Source: Scolanthus callimorphus
Lineage: Eukaryota; Cnidaria; Anthozoa; Actiniaria; Edwardsiidae
Direction of reading: 5' to 3'
Assembly (NCBI GenBank): GCA_033964015.1
Contig: CM066922.1
Span: 27,274,961-27,338,960 of the forward strand
DNA length: 64,000 nt
In this document: piece by piece, positions 46,263 to 55,468 of the stretch
Numbering within the stretch: position 1 is the stretch's first letter
How the letters are laid out: each line of letters starts with the position of its first letter
Notes under the pieces: generated by a model
Seen by the model: only the letters and a program-made list of their open reading frames with translations
The model's database searches: none
Told to the model about the DNA's origin: nothing
Translations under genes and position numbers: made by a program

Positions 46263-47310
46263 TAGTATATACTACACGGGAACCTCCATAGATCGCGCGT
46301 CTTGATTGGGTCGCTATCTCGGGATAATGCCACAATATTCCGAGATCGAAAGCATTATCCCGAGATTGAGAAGCCCGAATGCAAGTGGTTCAGATATTTT
46401 TACTTTCTAAGGGAACTATCTAATTCGAAATGCAACAAAAATCCTTCTCAATTAACTTATGTTGTCCCTTTAGTTTTTCAAGGTGAATCAGAGAGAGAAT
46501 GTATTTCTTGAACTTCGAAAACGTGCTGTTCTTGTTTTTCAGTTCTTCGGAATCACAGAGATCGATGATTCGTTCACGGCACTTTCGAGAGACGAATTAC
46601 ATTCACAACAACATATTAATTAAGGCAATTTTGTCGAAAATATATCTACTTTGCCGAACATTTACATGTACCTGTAGGTTGGAAGGGACAGTAAATCGTA
46701 GAAGCCAGTCATTGAGTGCAGTTTAAGAGCGAATTTCAGTTAAGCTTACCGTCGACTTGTTGATTCGCTTGATCACGAGCCATCCGACATCAAACGTATT
46801 TAAAGTGGTCTCTCTTTTTATGAACAAGATCTTCCTTGTTGTCCCAGAGTTTGAAGAGGTTAAATTTCCAAATTTCTGTTTGAATATTCCAAACGAATCT
46901 TGAATTTCTCTGCCAGCAGGTTGAAAAATATAGTCATCCATCGGTGGTGAAATGGCGACCAAAGGCAAAGTGTTTTCAGCGAAGCAACTCTGCAATTTCA
47001 CAATCCATAATCCAAGGCACAAAATGCGAATTTATCCCTTGAATCCATCCTTGCAACCTTCTAAAAACTTAAATCGTTTATCGTAATCGATATTAAGGTT
47101 TTAAAACAAGTGTTTTCTAGCGTTTTTGCTTCTCTAAAACAGCAGCAAGTTTCCACCATGTGTTGAGTAGCCGAATGCTTGTAGTGAAGTCTGACGTAAT
47201 GTGTGCGTGACAGACGTCGCGCATACAGAAAGAGGCTACAAAATGTCGGCAAATGCCACATTTAGTGTCGTTCGGATATTTTTTGGAGTGTTCCCGTGTA
47301 GTATATACTA
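46263..47310. repeat. 1.05-kb TIR element
   Basis: TAGTATATACTACACGGGAAC at the left and GTTCCCGTGTAGTATATACTA at the right are perfect complements. The terminal TAGTATATACTA is itself a palindrome. Frames inside (46302-46511, 46723-47022 minus) are not recognised. Confidence 0.8.
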
Positions 47311-47311
47311 A

Positions 47312-47418
47312 AACAATTATTCTCCTCAGGCTCAGTGAATAGTGGCGAATAGTCCCCTCGACCTCCGGTCTCGGGGACTATTCGCCCCTATTCATTCGCC
47401 TTCGGCGAATAATTGTTA
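47312..47418. repeat. hairpin with CGCCTTCGGCG
   Basis: AACAATTATTC faces GAATAATTGTT. Inside, GGCGAATAGTCCCCTCGACC faces GGTCTCGGGGACTATTCGCC. It is followed at once by AAATATAGCATAGCCTAGTA. Confidence 0.8.
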
Positions 47419-47457
47419 AATATAGCATAGCCTAGTATAGTATTAGGGTATTTACTA

Positions 47458-47550
47458 CTTACTAACCGATGGTGAGGTCATTACGGGAAATATCAAACCG
47501 AAGCTGAGGTTTGATATTTCCCGTAATGACCGAACGGCAGAGGTTAGTAA
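47458..47550. repeat. perfect hairpin, GTCATTACGGGAAATATCAAA
   Basis: TTACTAACC, GGTCATTACGGGAAATATCA and AACC at the left are answered by GGTTTGATATTTCCCGTAAT, GACC and GGTTAGTAA at the right. Confidence 0.85.
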
Positions 47551-48541
47551 GTTGTTTATTATATGGCACTTTTCTCTAACTTTTTACGAACCGGAAGTCG
47601 CCTCGTACATTTTCCCGCCGAAGTAACTCAAAAAACACGCGCCCGCGTCGACTCGCTCGACAAGAAACCCGTGTTTGAAAACCATGTCACATTTGCTCAA
47701 AAGTGATCAATCTCTTACTAGTATGGATATCAAAATACTTCGGAATCAATTCTTTTACAGATATTTTCGAGAACATGCTTCACTTGAAGAATTTTGAACT
47801 TAAACTTGAGCTTCTAACGCTTTCAAGAAAAATACCCGTTTCGCAAAAGCTGGAAAGCTGCAAAACGTGTTCTTCGAAAACGCATTTTCAGATCTACACT
47901 AAACAGGGAGCTACAGGGAGCCAGAACTGGATTCAACAGCATTGATAATAACAGAAAATTGCAATGTTATTTAGCCGACTGTATATTGAGGAATGGGTTT
48001 TGTGCAAAAGCGGATGTCAAGTAAAAATGAATTCTACTCAACGAAATGGAGAAAGAAATCAACGACATCAGTTATCGGTAAGCACAAATTTTGAACTCGC
48101 TCTGTTATTATTTTTAGCTTCCAAGTTTCTTGAATTCCTAATAAATTTTGAATTTATGTAGCTTTTACCTTTTGCTGCTATTTGGCTCCCTCTAGTTTTC
48201 ATTTTCTCCGGATAGACCCGAATTCATAGTTTAGAGTAACTTTTTGGCTCTCATGGCTTTGCCTTTTGTAAACAGGTCATTTCTGATATTCAGGCCTTTA
48301 TTTTCCTCTTGTCACATGTTTAAGATTTGTATTACAAGAGACAAATACCGTGTCAAGTATTCTTTGTTGTAAATTTCGCTGAAAATCTTTTTTTTGAATT
48401 TTATTTGAAGGAGATTCGAATTTTTGCGAGTCGTGAACTGCGAGGTCATTACGGGATTTCTGAGAGGTCATGCCGGGATTTACTGACCTCGTAACAGCCA
48501 ATCAGAGCGCGCGTACTATCGTTGCCATATAATAAATTGTT
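47551..48541 (+). repeat. repeat R1, uninterrupted copy
   Basis: Bounded by TTGTTTATTATATGGCA at the left and TGCCATATAATAAATTG at the right (inverted). The interior aligns with 573-1373 plus 10911-11285 and shows that those two pieces were once continuous. GAGGTCATTACGGG and GGTCATGCCGGGATT near the right end echo the hairpin at 47458. No coding frame is recognised. Confidence 0.75.
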
Positions 48542-48561
48542 GTTGTTGTTGTTGTTGTTGT
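48542..48561 (+). repeat. (GTT)n microsatellite
   Basis: A GTT run starting near 48538 abuts the left end of the H copy at 48562. Confidence 0.8.
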
Positions 48562-49905
48562 GCGGAGCTCCTGCGCAAGCGGAGCACCATACCTAAGGGA
48601 AAAACGTATAGTATACTATCGAGTTGATTTTTGAACGTCACGGGCATTTTGGATCATTTCGATGACGTCATTGATGACGTAAGGGCACGTGACTTTGGTG
48701 TAGGGCTCCTCTTATGGTCTTTGAAACTTTGTCCAAGTTTGGCTTCTATAGAAGCTTCCCTTCGGGAGATATGATTTTTTCTTTATTGTTCTGGTATTAA
48801 ACCTATAGCGTACGCCGTCCGTCCGTCGTCCGTCGTCCGTCCGTCCGTCCATGTACACATGGGAACCCTTTGGTATGCAAAGAAAAAATTATATCTCCTC
48901 AAGGGAACATGCTAAGACAACCATAATTGGGATGTTTTGTCTATGCCACAAGGGGGGTGCTGTAACACGGACACGTGATGTGACGTCATCGATGACGTCA
49001 TCTATGCTTGAAAAATCAATATCTCGTGAAGGGAAGACTCTAAAACAACCAAACTTGGGTAGTGTAGTCTAGGCCACAAGATGACCGAAATGAGGTGGTC
49101 ACGTGATATGACGTCATCGATGACGTCATCTATGCTTGAAAAATCAATATCTCGTGAAGGGAAGACTCTAAGACAACAAAACTTGGGTAGTGTAGTCTAG
49201 GCCACCAGATGAGCGAAATGAGATGGTCACGTGATATGACGTCATCGATGACGTCATCTACGCTTGAAAAATGAATATCTCATGAAAGGAAGACTCTAAA
49301 CCAACCAAATTTGGGTAATGTAATCCAGGTCGCCAGATGAGCGAAATGAAGTGGTCACGTGATGTGATGTCATCGATGACGTCATCTATGCTTGAAAAAT
49401 CAATATCTCGTGAAGGGAAGACTCTAAAACAACCAAACTTTGGTAGTGTAGTCTAGGTCACTAGATGAGCGAAATGATGTGGTCACGTGATGTGACGTCA
49501 TCGATGACGTCATCTATGCTTGAAAAATCAATATCTCGTGAAGGGAAGACTCTAAAACAACCAAACTTTGGTAGTGTAGTCTAGGTCACTAGATGAGCGA
49601 AATGATGTGGTCACGTGATGTGACGTCATCGATGACGTCATCTATGCTTGAAAAATCAATATCTCGTGAAGGGAAGACTCTAAAACAACCAAACTTTGGT
49701 AGTGTAGTCTAGGTCACTAGATGAGCGAAATGAAGTGGTCACGTGATGTGACGTCATCGATGACGTCATCTATGCTTGAAAAATTAATCTCGTGAAGGGA
49801 AGACTCTAAAGCAACCATGTAAACCATGTACACATGGGAATCCCTTTCATTCACAGAAAATTTTATAACCAGGAGCTCCGCTTTTAGCCAGTGGCTAAAT
49901 CTATA

Positions 49906-49909
<4 letters not shown>
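48562..49909 (+). mobile_element. H-family element, complete 1.35-kb copy
   Basis: Left end GCGGAGCTCCTGCGCAAGCGG with AGCACCATACCTAAG; right end AGGAGCTCCGCTTTTAGCCA with GTGGCTAAATCTATATAT. In order: 230-bp left arm, GGTATTAAACCTATAGCG (the unoccupied site matching the TTAA insertion at 55465), GTACGCCGTCCGTCC, GTACACATGGGAA, seven 128-bp minisatellite units, GTACACATGGGAA again, right hairpin. No ORF. Short subterminal inverted repeats, end hairpins and a central minisatellite match the general plan of Helentron-derived HINEs; the assignment is inference. Confidence 0.75.
48982..49800 (+). repeat. 128-bp minisatellite with TGACGTCATCGATGACGTCA
   Basis: Equivalent positions 48982, 49110, 49238, 49366, 49494, 49622 and 49750 are exactly 128 bp apart. 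Each unit has a 20-bp perfect palindrome made of two CREB/ATF sites and a CACGTGAT E-box just before it. Units 4-7 are nearly identical (recent expansion); one carries TGATGTCA. Confidence 0.95.
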
Positions 49910-49940
<31 letters not shown>

Positions 49941-49955
49941 TATTATTATTATTAA
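49905..49955 (+). repeat. (ATT)n microsatellite
   Basis: TTATTATTA run directly after the H right end, leading into the DNA polymerase remnant. Confidence 0.85.
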
Positions 49956-49989
49956 CAGGAATTATGGCTCGACCTCAACGCACGTTGAT

Positions 49990-51050
49990 CTCTAGCTTCT
50001 ATGGCGAGAAAGTACTACTCATCATCCTCTGTAAAAAAAGGTACCTCCAACAGGGGCTTGTGGTGACACATATTTATCAGGTTGTGGAATACACTCCGAA
50101 AACGTGCTTCAAAGCGTTTGGTGAAAGTGTCAGTAATGCGCGGAGAGAGGGGGACAGAGACAAGGAAAAGGCTATTATTGCCGATACCATGAAACTGGTG
50201 AGTTTCGAATCAAAACAATTGCTGTCAACTCCACAGGGTTCCTACCGAACACGGACAAATATTTATTGATCACGTTTTTTTCTTTCAGGTGGGAAACTCG
50301 AACTACGGCAAAACCGTCACCGACCAGGAGCGACATCGCAACGTTCAGTTCTGCGAAAGTGTAGTTGCGCAGAAATTGGTCAACAACCCCTATTTAGAAG
50401 TCTAGGTCAATCATGATTCGTATGATGTGCATTCATGCAAGAACCAGATCAAACTCAACTTACCTTTACAGGTAAAAACTACGCGCACGCAGTCTCACTT
50501 TAATAAGAACACGTCTATTTTATGAGTAATTTATTAACTGGCTGTATTATTATTTTGTAGATTGGAGCCTTTGTCTACGGATACGCTGAACTTCGCATGT
50601 TGGAGTTTTACTATGAATGTTTAGATAAGTACTTAGACAGGCGTGATTTTTCCCTGGTTGAGACGGATACTGATAGTCTATACTTTGCTATTTCTGGGGA
50701 AACACTTGAAAGCTTGGTCAAACCCGAGTTACGAGAACAATTTGAAGCTGACAAGTGCAACTGGTTCCCAAGAAATGACACACCAGAGAACGCAGCCTAC
50801 GATCTCAGAACACCATGATTATTTAAACTGGAGAACGAGTCAGATGGTGCGAGGGCGCTTTGCTCGAAAACTTACATTTGCTTCTCGGAAGGGAGTTGTT
50901 AATATTCTTGTAAAGGTATCAATAAGAACAATAATGACATCACGAAAGAAAGGTACCTAGATGTGTTGGGCACAAAACAGTCAACCTCAGGTGTGAATTG
51001 CGGATTTCGTGTTGTTAAGAATGTTATGTATACTTACACTCAAGAGCGCA
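49990..51050 (+). pseudogene. Polinton-type DNA polymerase B, C-terminal remnant
   Basis: Protein-primed family B polymerase replicates Polinton/Maverick DNA. The palm is visible: VTHIYQVVEYTP and SNARREGDRDKEKAIIADTM, then after an intron (50198-50288, GT...AG) VGNSNYGKT, the motif B tyrosine segment. A second intron runs from about 50470 to 50560, followed by IGAFVYGYAELRMLEFYYEC and the catalytic TDTDSLYFAI motif C near 50660-50695. Damage: an in-frame TAG after NNPYLEV (50403), a frameshift near 50815 and later breaks; sequence similar to the family C-terminus can be followed to about 51050. The N-terminal exonuclease and TPR domains are missing; upstream of 49909 lies an H element and then unrelated repeat R1. 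The gene reads towards the ATPase, the usual Polinton direction. Confidence 0.85.
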
Positions 51051-51389
51051 TATGATTCAGTTCGTCCCTTCTGTCCCTGTCTAAAAGGGCTATAGAGGTG
51101 GGTTTGAGTCTGTTTTCCGTCATTTGGATCTCGTAGCGAAAGGATAACCATGCAAAGGAAATGTAACAATTGTCCGATTCCTTGATGTCAAGCCAAATAT
51201 TTAGTGAAACTTTCCAATCATCTTAGTCAAGTTCATCAATTATCTCCTCAACAACGAAAGTATTGGTTACAAGAAGCAAAATTACAAAATACTATAATCG
51301 CTCGAGATTACAATACAAAGCATGTCAGCGCTTGGACTATTTAAAGCTATAAAACCTGTCGCGTTCCTTATAAGCGATCATTTGAAGTT

Positions 51390-52007
51390 ATGGACACTAG
51401 ACTAGCACATCCCTTTAGTGCGATCGTTGCGGGCCCGAGCCAGTCGGGGAAAACCCAGCTGATTAAGCAACTTTTACAAGAGGGTGTGAATGTGATCTGG
51501 GAGCCCCCGAAAAGATTATTTGGTGTTACGCCTTATATTAACCAGCTTATCACGAGGTGCAGCAAAATATTCCAAATATAACATTTGTAGAAGGGTTCCC
51601 TGCCGATTTGGAAACTCAATTAGATCCTACAATCCGTAATTGTATCGTAACTGACGATCTACTGTACCTGGCGAACGACCCAAGACTCAGTCAATTATTC
51701 TACAGAACTTGCCACCATAAAAAATTGTCTTGTTTTTTTTTTCATCGTACAAAATCTGTTTCTTCAAGGGAAAGAAATGCGCACTGCAAGCTTGAATACC
51801 AATTATATATTTCTCTTCAGAAATCCAAGAGACGTCTCTCAAATTGGTCATTTAGCACGTCAAATGTTTCCAGGACATACCAAATACATGAAAGACGCCT
51901 TTGAAGATGCGACCACAGAGCCTTATGGGTATCTATTGTGCGATCTCAAAAACGACTATCTTACGGATTATCGACTGAGAACATGGAGAGATCCAATACG
52001 CGTATAA
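51390..52007 (+). pseudogene. Polinton FtsK/HerA-type packaging ATPase remnant
   Basis: The ATPase drives genome packaging into capsids in Polinton-like viruses. The start MDTRLAHPFSAIVAGPSQSG contains the Walker A motif GPSQSGKT (residues 15-22). A Walker B-like IVTDDLL lies near 51650, and HLARQMFPG, AFEDATTEPYGY and DYRLRT near the end are typical of the family. At least two frameshifts, near 51560 and 51735 (the latter in a T-run), split it into three frames. Spacing to the next gene is about 45 bp on the same strand. Confidence 0.85.
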
Positions 52008-52052
52008 ACGAGTATAAATATATTGCGGTTTTCGCGTTAGCTTCATTTGACG

Positions 52053-52372
52053 ATGAGCCGTCAAGCAAGAAACAACTACCATCTCTTAAAGGTGTTATCT
52101 CAGAGTAAAGCTCACCAAGTCAAAGCTATATTAAAAGTAGCGGATGATTCTCTTATCAAGACCTTGTGCGAGTGCGTTTATAACACGCTTAAAGAAATCG
52201 TACCAGTTACCCCTCAACAGCGACGCAAGCTTTGTCGACACAAAAAGCTTTTTTTAAAGTTGGTGGATAAAAAGATTCTCGTGAGTTCGAAACGCAAAGA
52301 GCTCAGGTCCAGAAAGGCGGTAATTTACTGACTGTTTTGTTACCATCAGTGCTTTAAGATCTTGGAAAACTT
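52053..52372 (+). pseudogene. small basic Polinton protein, probable core/pX-like
   Basis: A frame of about 90 residues from ATG 52053 (MSRQARNNYHLLKVL) is rich in Lys/Arg, with QQRRKLCRHKKLFLKL in the middle. Short basic proteins at this place after the ATPase occur in many Polinton and adintovirus genomes, and a nucleoprotein or membrane-active virion role has been suggested. The usual hydrophobic tail seems to continue in another frame (GGNLLTVLLPSVL) up to 52372, so one frameshift near 52308 is likely. Function is inferred from position and composition. Confidence 0.6.
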
Positions 52373-52378
52373 TTTATA

Positions 52379-52860
52379 ATGCAAAAAGCCAGGAAAATGG
52401 TCCTTGTCCCAGAACACACATTACAGAGACTAGAAAGAAAACAAAAAGTCAGCAACGCTCCTTTAGCCAACAGACTGAATGAGTTAGATCAAGAAATGCA
52501 AGACACGTTGACAAGTGAGGAATTGACTAACGAAGAAAAAGTTCGACAGCATATTCAGACCCTCCAAAATTACCTCACATATTATAAACAAAGGAAAGAA
52601 GAACCCTTGAAAGTTAGATTGGAAAGTGCTGAAGAAAAAACGAAAGAACCTTCGCTCATTTCCAAGGATAAAACTGAAAAAGAAATTCTTAAAAATCTTC
52701 CAAGCCCGTTGACTAAAAGGGCAGAACGCATTGAAAAATAAAAGAACATCCTGACATCGTCACTTGGGATTGAAAGGGTCAAGTCTTGTTTGATAACACG
52801 CCTATGGAAGGAACCCATATAGTAGACCTAGTAAGCGATTTTCTGAGAACAAAAAAGGTA
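52379..52860 (+). pseudogene. uncharacterised coiled-coil Polinton gene
   Basis: ATG 52379 opens 120 residues (MQKARKMVLVPEHTLQRLER), rich in Glu, Lys and Gln with heptad-like leucines, to a stop at 52739. In another frame similarity-like sequence continues (EGTHIVDLVSDFLR near 52805-52845), so the gene was longer and broke by frameshift. It sits between the basic protein and the convergent protease gene, a place where cnidarian Polintons often carry an uncharacterised protein. I do not know its function. Confidence 0.55.
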
Positions 52861-53099
52861 TGATCCAGTCGGTTGGGAATCTTTTGCCAAATCACTCGTA
52901 AAAAAACGCCCCAGAATATTTAGTATGCAACAAAGAAAAGAGAAAAACTATGAGAGAACTCAAATCACCCGTATCCACCACTTCCCATGAACCAGTACAG
53001 AAATAAACGTTTTATCACCAGCTCCTTCAAACGAGACGCCGCTTGTAGGACCTATACGGCAAAAGTCTAAAAACCCTTAAAAACAACTTCGCCAACGAT

Positions 53100-53510
53100 G
53101 GTTACAGATTTAAAAGTTTGAAATAAAATAAAACAACAGTTAGGCATCTAGGCATTTGATGGATGTGTGTTACACTAATGTTGCCTAAATGACGGTATAC
53201 AAATCCGTAATGCTTGGTAATAAATTGGAATACATCCAATTGTGTTATTATCCAGAAACGACTCGAACTCTTGAGAATACACATCATGCGGACGTAAACC
53301 GTAGCTGTCAAAAAACTCCCCTTTTATCATTCCTACGTTGTCTTTATACATAAAAAACGCTAGCCAATGGGTTCCTGGCTCTCCTTTTTTTTCGCTATTG
53401 GCGACGAGTACAGCAGGTAACTTGAATGATTTTCCAGTCAATCCATCTGAAGGGGTAGACTCCTTGGAAATAAGGTTTTGTATATCGATCTCTTGACAGT
53501 ACAGCTTCAA
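53100..53510 (-). pseudogene. adenain-like cysteine protease remnant (PRO)
   Basis: The maturation protease of Polintons is a C5/Ulp1-type cysteine protease that processes virion proteins. The minus-strand frame from 53510 shows KLPAVLVANSEKKGEPGTHW with the catalytic His in GTHWLAF, the acidic partner in FFDSYGL, and NTIGCIPIYYQALR. The frame stops at 53175, before the expected catalytic Cys box. A worn Cys-containing segment follows to about 53100 in broken frames, so the enzyme would be inactive. It is 16 bp downstream of the capsid gene and convergent with the ATPase group, as usual in Polintons. Confidence 0.8.
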
Positions 53511-53525
53511 TCTGACGCGAGCTCA

Positions 53526-54353
53526 TTACCCGCAGTTTACGGTAATATTGCGATTTGCGTCGATCGAAAGAACCGAATCGAAGTCACTGTAAATTAGACA
53601 GGAGATGGTAGCTGGCAGGGACTCGGCAAACTGAATTCCGAGTCTAAGGTTTCCTTGTTTTATATTAGAGATGTGCGGGCCGTTCGAGTGGTCTACGCTT
53701 AAATGAAAGCAGTATAAAGCATATCCCTGGGGATAGTCTTTGAGAGCAATGTGATTTCCAGTGTTATGGAGCATGGTTCCTGTTCCGTTAAACAAACTCA
53801 TGTAGCCAGCGAGGTACTGTTTTTTACTGTAGTTGAATTTTAATGGTAGCATCGGCGTACCTTCTCCGTTCACGTAGACAGCAACCTGACTGACGTTGAA
53901 ATGTTGAAAGTTAAATGGGTGGTGACTGTAACTTCCGTTAAAAGCTATGTTGTCCACAAAGCCTATCACAATTATTTTCTATATAAAGCCTAGAAACACA
54001 TCGTCTGGACAAAACGACATGTTTCCAGCCGAAATACTGAGTGCCTTGCATTCAACACGACGAAGGGGGTATAATGCTGGTGTGCGCTGAAGTGCGGCAG
54101 TTATTCCTAGAAACGTGTCGTCCTACAACTTGACTTTGCGAGCGTACAAACTAGAGTGAACAATGACAACTTTGTAGTCAGCAGCTTGAGTTGATGATAG
54201 GAGACAAAAGGCGTTTTTGGCTCTGTTCAGTTTGAGACGAACATTAACTCCGTTTAGAAGTCGGTCTTGAGAAAAACGATCTAAATGTAACGGACCTAAC
54301 ATCTCAAAGTGAGCGCTGTTCTTGGTAAGATTGTACCGTTTGTACAACCCTTG
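53526..54353 (-). pseudogene. Polinton major capsid protein, C-terminal part
   Basis: Double jelly-roll capsid proteins form the pseudohexameric shell. Two minus-strand frames belong here: 54347-54123 (FEMLGPLHLDRFSQDRLLNG near its start) and 53969-53526 (GFVDNIAFNGSYSHHPFNF near its start, CLIYSDFDSVLSIDANRNI near its end). The 150 bp between them contains more of the gene in shifted frames. The N-terminal part is not adjacent: it lies at 58044-58423, on the far side of the H element 54417-58035. The gene is thus broken by insertion and by at least two frameshifts. Confidence 0.85.
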
Positions 54354-54599
54354 TTCCTATTTGCGACCGTAGCTAGGGAATTCGTCTAATTGAGCTTTCC
54401 TGGGGTATCTTTGTAATATATAGATTTAGCCACTGGCTAAAAGCGGAGCTCCCGATTACATATTTTTCTGTTAACGAGGCAAAAAGGTTGCCATTGTACA
54501 TAGGCGTAGTCTTGCACCGTCATACCACTCGACTAAGCACTTGCACCCCCTTGCCACTTCCACCACACAAGTCTGGTTGTCTGAGGTGTATCCATTCCT

Positions 54600-55400
54600 G
54601 AGATATGTTCTTTTTCTCTTGTGATGACGTCATCGATGACGTAATACCACGTGACCATGCAGTTGCACCCCCCTTGCCACGTAGATAACTTCACCCAAGT
54701 TTGGTTGTCTGAAGCTCATCCCTTCCCGAGATATGTTCTTTTTCTCCTGTGATGACGTCATCGATGACGTGATGCCACGTGACCGTGCAGATGCACCCCC
54801 CTTGCCACTTAGATAACTTCACCCAAGTTTGGTTGTCTGAGGTTTATCCCTTCCTGAGATACATTCTTTTTCTCCTATGATGACGTCATCGATGACGTCA
54901 TACCACGTGACCGTACAGTTGCACCCCCCTTGCCACTAGCACAACTTAACCCAAGTTTGGTTGACTGAGGTTTATCCCTTCCTGAGATATGTTCTTTTTC
55001 TCCTATAATGACATCATCGATGACGTCATACCACATGACTACACAGTAGCACCCCCTTGCCACTTAGATAACCCTCACCCAAATTTGGTTGTTTGAAGTT
55101 CATCCCTTCCCAAGATATGTTATTTTTCTCCTGTGATGACGTCATCGATGACGTCATACCACGTGACCGTGCAGTTGCACCCCCTTGCCACTTAGATAAC
55201 TTCACCCAGGTTTGGTTGTCTGAGGTTTATCCCTTCCTGAGATATGTTCTTCTTCTCCTATAATGTCGTCATCGATGACGTCATACCACGTGACCATACA
55301 GCTGCACCCCCTTTGCCACTTAGATAACTTCACCCAAGTTTGGTTGTCTGAGGTTCATCCCTTCCAGAGATATATTATTTTTCTATAAATATTTTTTTCT
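54600..55400 (-). repeat. 128-bp minisatellite, inverted array
   Basis: GATGACGTCATCGATGACGT recurs at 54623, 54751, 54879, 55007 (ACATCA variant), 55135 and 55262, a 127-128 bp period. Units contain ACCACGTGACC, TTGCACCCCC, AACTTCACCCAAGTTTGGTT and GAGATATGTT. These are diverged reverse complements of the units at 48982-49800. Confidence 0.95.
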
Positions 55401-55468
55401 TAGTATACCACAGGGTTCCCATGAGTTTCCGCGTACGGCGGACGGACGGACCTACGCTATACCTTTAA

